From assembly GCA_001804045.1 (NCBI GenBank), contig MHFD01000032.1:3783-11407 (forward strand): DNA of 7,625 nt, read 5' to 3'. Below, piece after piece: positions 6,260 to 7,625 of this stretch. Below the pieces are notes generated by a model. The model was not told the origin of the DNA, made no database searches, and saw only the letters and a program-made list of their open reading frames with translations. The translations under genes were made by a program, and so were the position numbers. Within the stretch, counting starts at the first letter, position 1. The number at the start of each line of letters is the position of its first letter. This stretch comes from Omnitrophica bacterium RBG_13_46_9. GTDB taxonomy: Bacteria; Omnitrophota; Gorgyraeia; JABMRN01; RBG-13-46-9.

Positions 6260-6311
6260 CTCCAATAAGGCACAAATTACAGACCGTCGTCCGCAATCCG
6301 GAAGCCATTTT

Positions 6312-7154
6312 CTATCTATCCCAGTCAAACCTGTAGCCTAACCACTCGTATAAACGCTCATTATGGGGTCTGAAATATTCTATCAGCCGTTTTCTCGTAT
6401 TTTTTTCCATCTCTAAATTACCGGCGGCGACGTTAAATTTTTCAAATCTCCTGGGCCTCCAGAGGGGCAGGCCCAGAAACTCCAATACCTTATAATAGAC
6501 CTTTTCGGTATCGGCATCGAACTCTTCGCTATTTAATATTAGCATGTCTTCCCTTTTGAAGTATTCGTTCCAGCGCTTAAGCTGGTCCACATAAATGCCC
6601 CTTGCCTTGTAGGAATAAACCCAATATTTTTTGGCCGAGTAATGCTCGTTTTCACATCTCTTCAGGAAGTCATCCTGTATACGCTTCTCCTCGTTCTCAA
6701 GAGCCTTCTCAAAGGATAACCTGTCTCCGCCTTTCCGCGCCCTCATCCTGTAGTGGGAGAACGCCCTGTCTACGGGGTTCCTCAGCAAGACGATCAATCT
6801 TACCCGCGGCAGATGCTGATAGACTCTTTTTGGCACGTGCATATCAAAAAGGTATTTGGGGGACGCCTCACCTGTCACAAAGGATCGGCTCATGATCCTG
6901 TTCGCCTTCTTCCACAGGGCAAGCGGAAAATGCGACCGATACCATTCGAGTCCGCAGTGATAATAATGACAGAAAAAATAGGTCTCTTTAATGAAAGCAG
7001 GGTGGACATTGGGATGCTTTATAAGGTTAAAATACAGCGAATCCGTGCCGCACTTCATCCCGCCTATAATCAGAAAATCCGGCAAAAGACGAAAAGGCGC
7101 GGTAGAGACGCGAAAAATAGACGGTCTTTCTGTCTTTCTCCTAAATAAATCCAT
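6312..7154 (-). CDS. Heparan-sulfate-type sulfotransferase, first copy
   Basis: This 280-residue protein is the upstream partner of the tandem pair and should also use PAPS to sulfate a glycan. It shows GGMKCGTDSLY (31-41) as the 5'-phosphosulfate loop, KETYFF (56-61) with Glu57 as the likely catalytic base, RNPVDRAFSHYRM (125-137) as the 3'-phosphate site, and the shared C-terminal half ending GYRFDWDR. In its loop an Asp (38) stands where the second copy has Thr. This position varies in the family, so activity is not excluded. The two copies differ most in the N-terminal third and around residues 138-181, the parts most likely to touch the acceptor, so they may sulfate different positions. 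The start is ATG 7154 with AGGGAAA at 7167-7161. It overlaps the upstream glycosyltransferase gene by 14 bases, indicating one operon. Confidence 0.9.
   Translation of the reverse strand: MDLFRRKTERPSIFRVSTAPFRLLPDFLIIGGMKCGTDSLYFNLIKHPNVHPAFIKETYFFCHYYHCGLEWYRSHFPLALWKKANRIMSRSFVTGEASPKYLFDMHVPKRVYQHLPRVRLIVLLRNPVDRAFSHYRMRARKGGDRLSFEKALENEEKRIQDDFLKRCENEHYSAKKYWVYSYKARGIYVDQLKRWNEYFKREDMLILNSEEFDADTEKVYYKVLEFLGLPLWRPRRFEKFNVAAGNLEMEKNTRKRLIEYFRPHNERLYEWLGYRFDWDR
6451..6613 (-). repeat. Long direct repeat A, copy 2
   Basis: Partner of 5529-5691, identical at 162 of 163 positions. It lies in the C-terminal half of the first-copy sulfotransferase gene. Confidence 0.93.
6763..6869 (-). repeat. 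Long direct repeat B, copy 2
   Basis: Partner of 5841-5947, identical at 106 of 107 positions. It lies in the central part of the first-copy sulfotransferase gene and spans its 3'-phosphate-binding segment. Confidence 0.92.
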
Positions 7155-7625
7155 TAAATCTTTCCCTGATTTCTGCTATCGCTTCATACGATATGCCTTC
7201 TCTATTCATGTGCCCTTTATAATTGTTTAAATCGATATAATTATCGTATTTATTGTCTGTAAAGTGAGTACGGATTTTATTTGCGTCTTCGATATCGGGA
7301 TAGCCCGGATATTTATCCATAGAGTTTATCTCCATCCATATTTTCTCACAGGCCTTATACCTCGGACGATGTCTTAAGACCCATTCCCGCGGCGAATAGG
7401 ACCCATTGTTATCCAGCATATTGATTATTTCCCGCGCTATGACCGCGGGGGCATCCTCTACCGCTCTCCCTGTATACTCATTGACATAAACCTCTGATGT
7501 GGGCGTATCTTTAATCACCATTATAGGGATATTACAAAGCATCGCTTCTTTTGCTGCCCGATTCCTGCCTTCCCATTTTGAGAGCTGAAGGTACATCTTC
7601 GATCTGTCATAAAACGTGCGCAGCT
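7141..7625 (-). CDS. C-terminal part of a GT-B (GT4-like) glycosyltransferase (partial)
   Basis: The frame is open to the right edge, leaving 160 C-terminal residues. Its first visible part reads like the nucleotide-sugar-binding half of a GT4 enzyme: FYDRSKMYLQLSKWEG, then the E-x7-E pair (Glu18 and Glu26 of the visible part) in EGRNRAAKEAM, followed by CNIPIMVIKD and the helix VIAREIINML. In this family the second Glu contacts the donor sugar nucleotide. An internal Met (7596) is not the start, since it falls inside this conserved motif. After the GT4 region comes a C-terminal extension of about 75 residues rich in Asn, Asp and Tyr, which I do not recognise. The gene ends inside the first codons of the downstream sulfotransferase gene (14-base overlap), so it is translationally linked to it. 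It probably adds a sugar to the same glycan. Confidence 0.85.
   Translation of the reverse strand, partial: LRTFYDRSKMYLQLSKWEGRNRAAKEAMLCNIPIMVIKDTPTSEVYVNEYTGRAVEDAPAVIAREIINMLDNNGSYSPREWVLRHRPRYKACEKIWMEINSMDKYPGYPDIEDANKIRTHFTDNKYDNYIDLNNYKGHMNREGISYEAIAEIRERFNGFI

Noticed and set aside
6260..6328. Extended TTG start for the second-copy sulfotransferase
   Set aside because: The added 23 residues have no counterpart in the paralogue, and the TTG lies inside the upstream gene with a poor ribosome site.
6753..7148. 131-residue plus-strand frame
   Set aside because: It is antisense to a well-supported sulfotransferase gene. Its partial repeat near 5891-6115 only mirrors the duplicated sulfotransferase blocks.

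Overview
The window is a compact gene cluster for making and decorating a surface glycan. Every gene I can support lies on the minus strand, so transcription runs from position 7625 toward position 1. The content points to a Gram-negative-type bacterium, probably from an uncultivated or environmental lineage: it combines sulfotransferases of two structural classes, rare glycosyltransferase families, and intergenic spacers filled with G/C hairpin repeats and AT-rich tails. That spacer style reminds me of Omnitrophota-like genomes, but this is an impression and not a proven assignment.

In order of transcription, the right edge holds the C-terminal part of a GT-B (GT4-like) glycosyltransferase (7141-7625, cut by the edge). 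Two tandem sulfotransferases of the heparan-sulfate type follow (6312-7154 and 5387-about 6259). A possible 51-residue ORF (5242-5397) and a spacer with a strong hairpin separate them from a two-domain 599-residue protein (3327-5126), which joins a DUF6625-like glycosyltransferase domain to a GT92-like domain. After a short spacer comes a small GT-A-type glycosyltransferase (2420-3169). A 434-base spacer packed with hairpin repeats follows, then a paralogue of that transferase (1272-1985), which overlaps a third sulfotransferase of the cytosolic SULT type (512-1279). At the left edge, after a spacer with a good promoter, a separate unit begins: the N-terminus of a membrane sensor protein (1-331).

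The likely joint role is assembly of a glycan by four glycosyltransferase proteins (five catalytic domains) and its sulfation by three PAPS-dependent sulfotransferases. No PAPS synthesis, polymerase, flippase or export gene is in view, so those must lie elsewhere. The cluster appears to have grown by duplication: there is a pair of heparan-sulfate-type sulfotransferases and a pair of small GT-A transferases. The sulfotransferase pair carries two nearly identical blocks (162/163 and 106/107 bases) in otherwise diverged genes, a pattern that suggests gene conversion.
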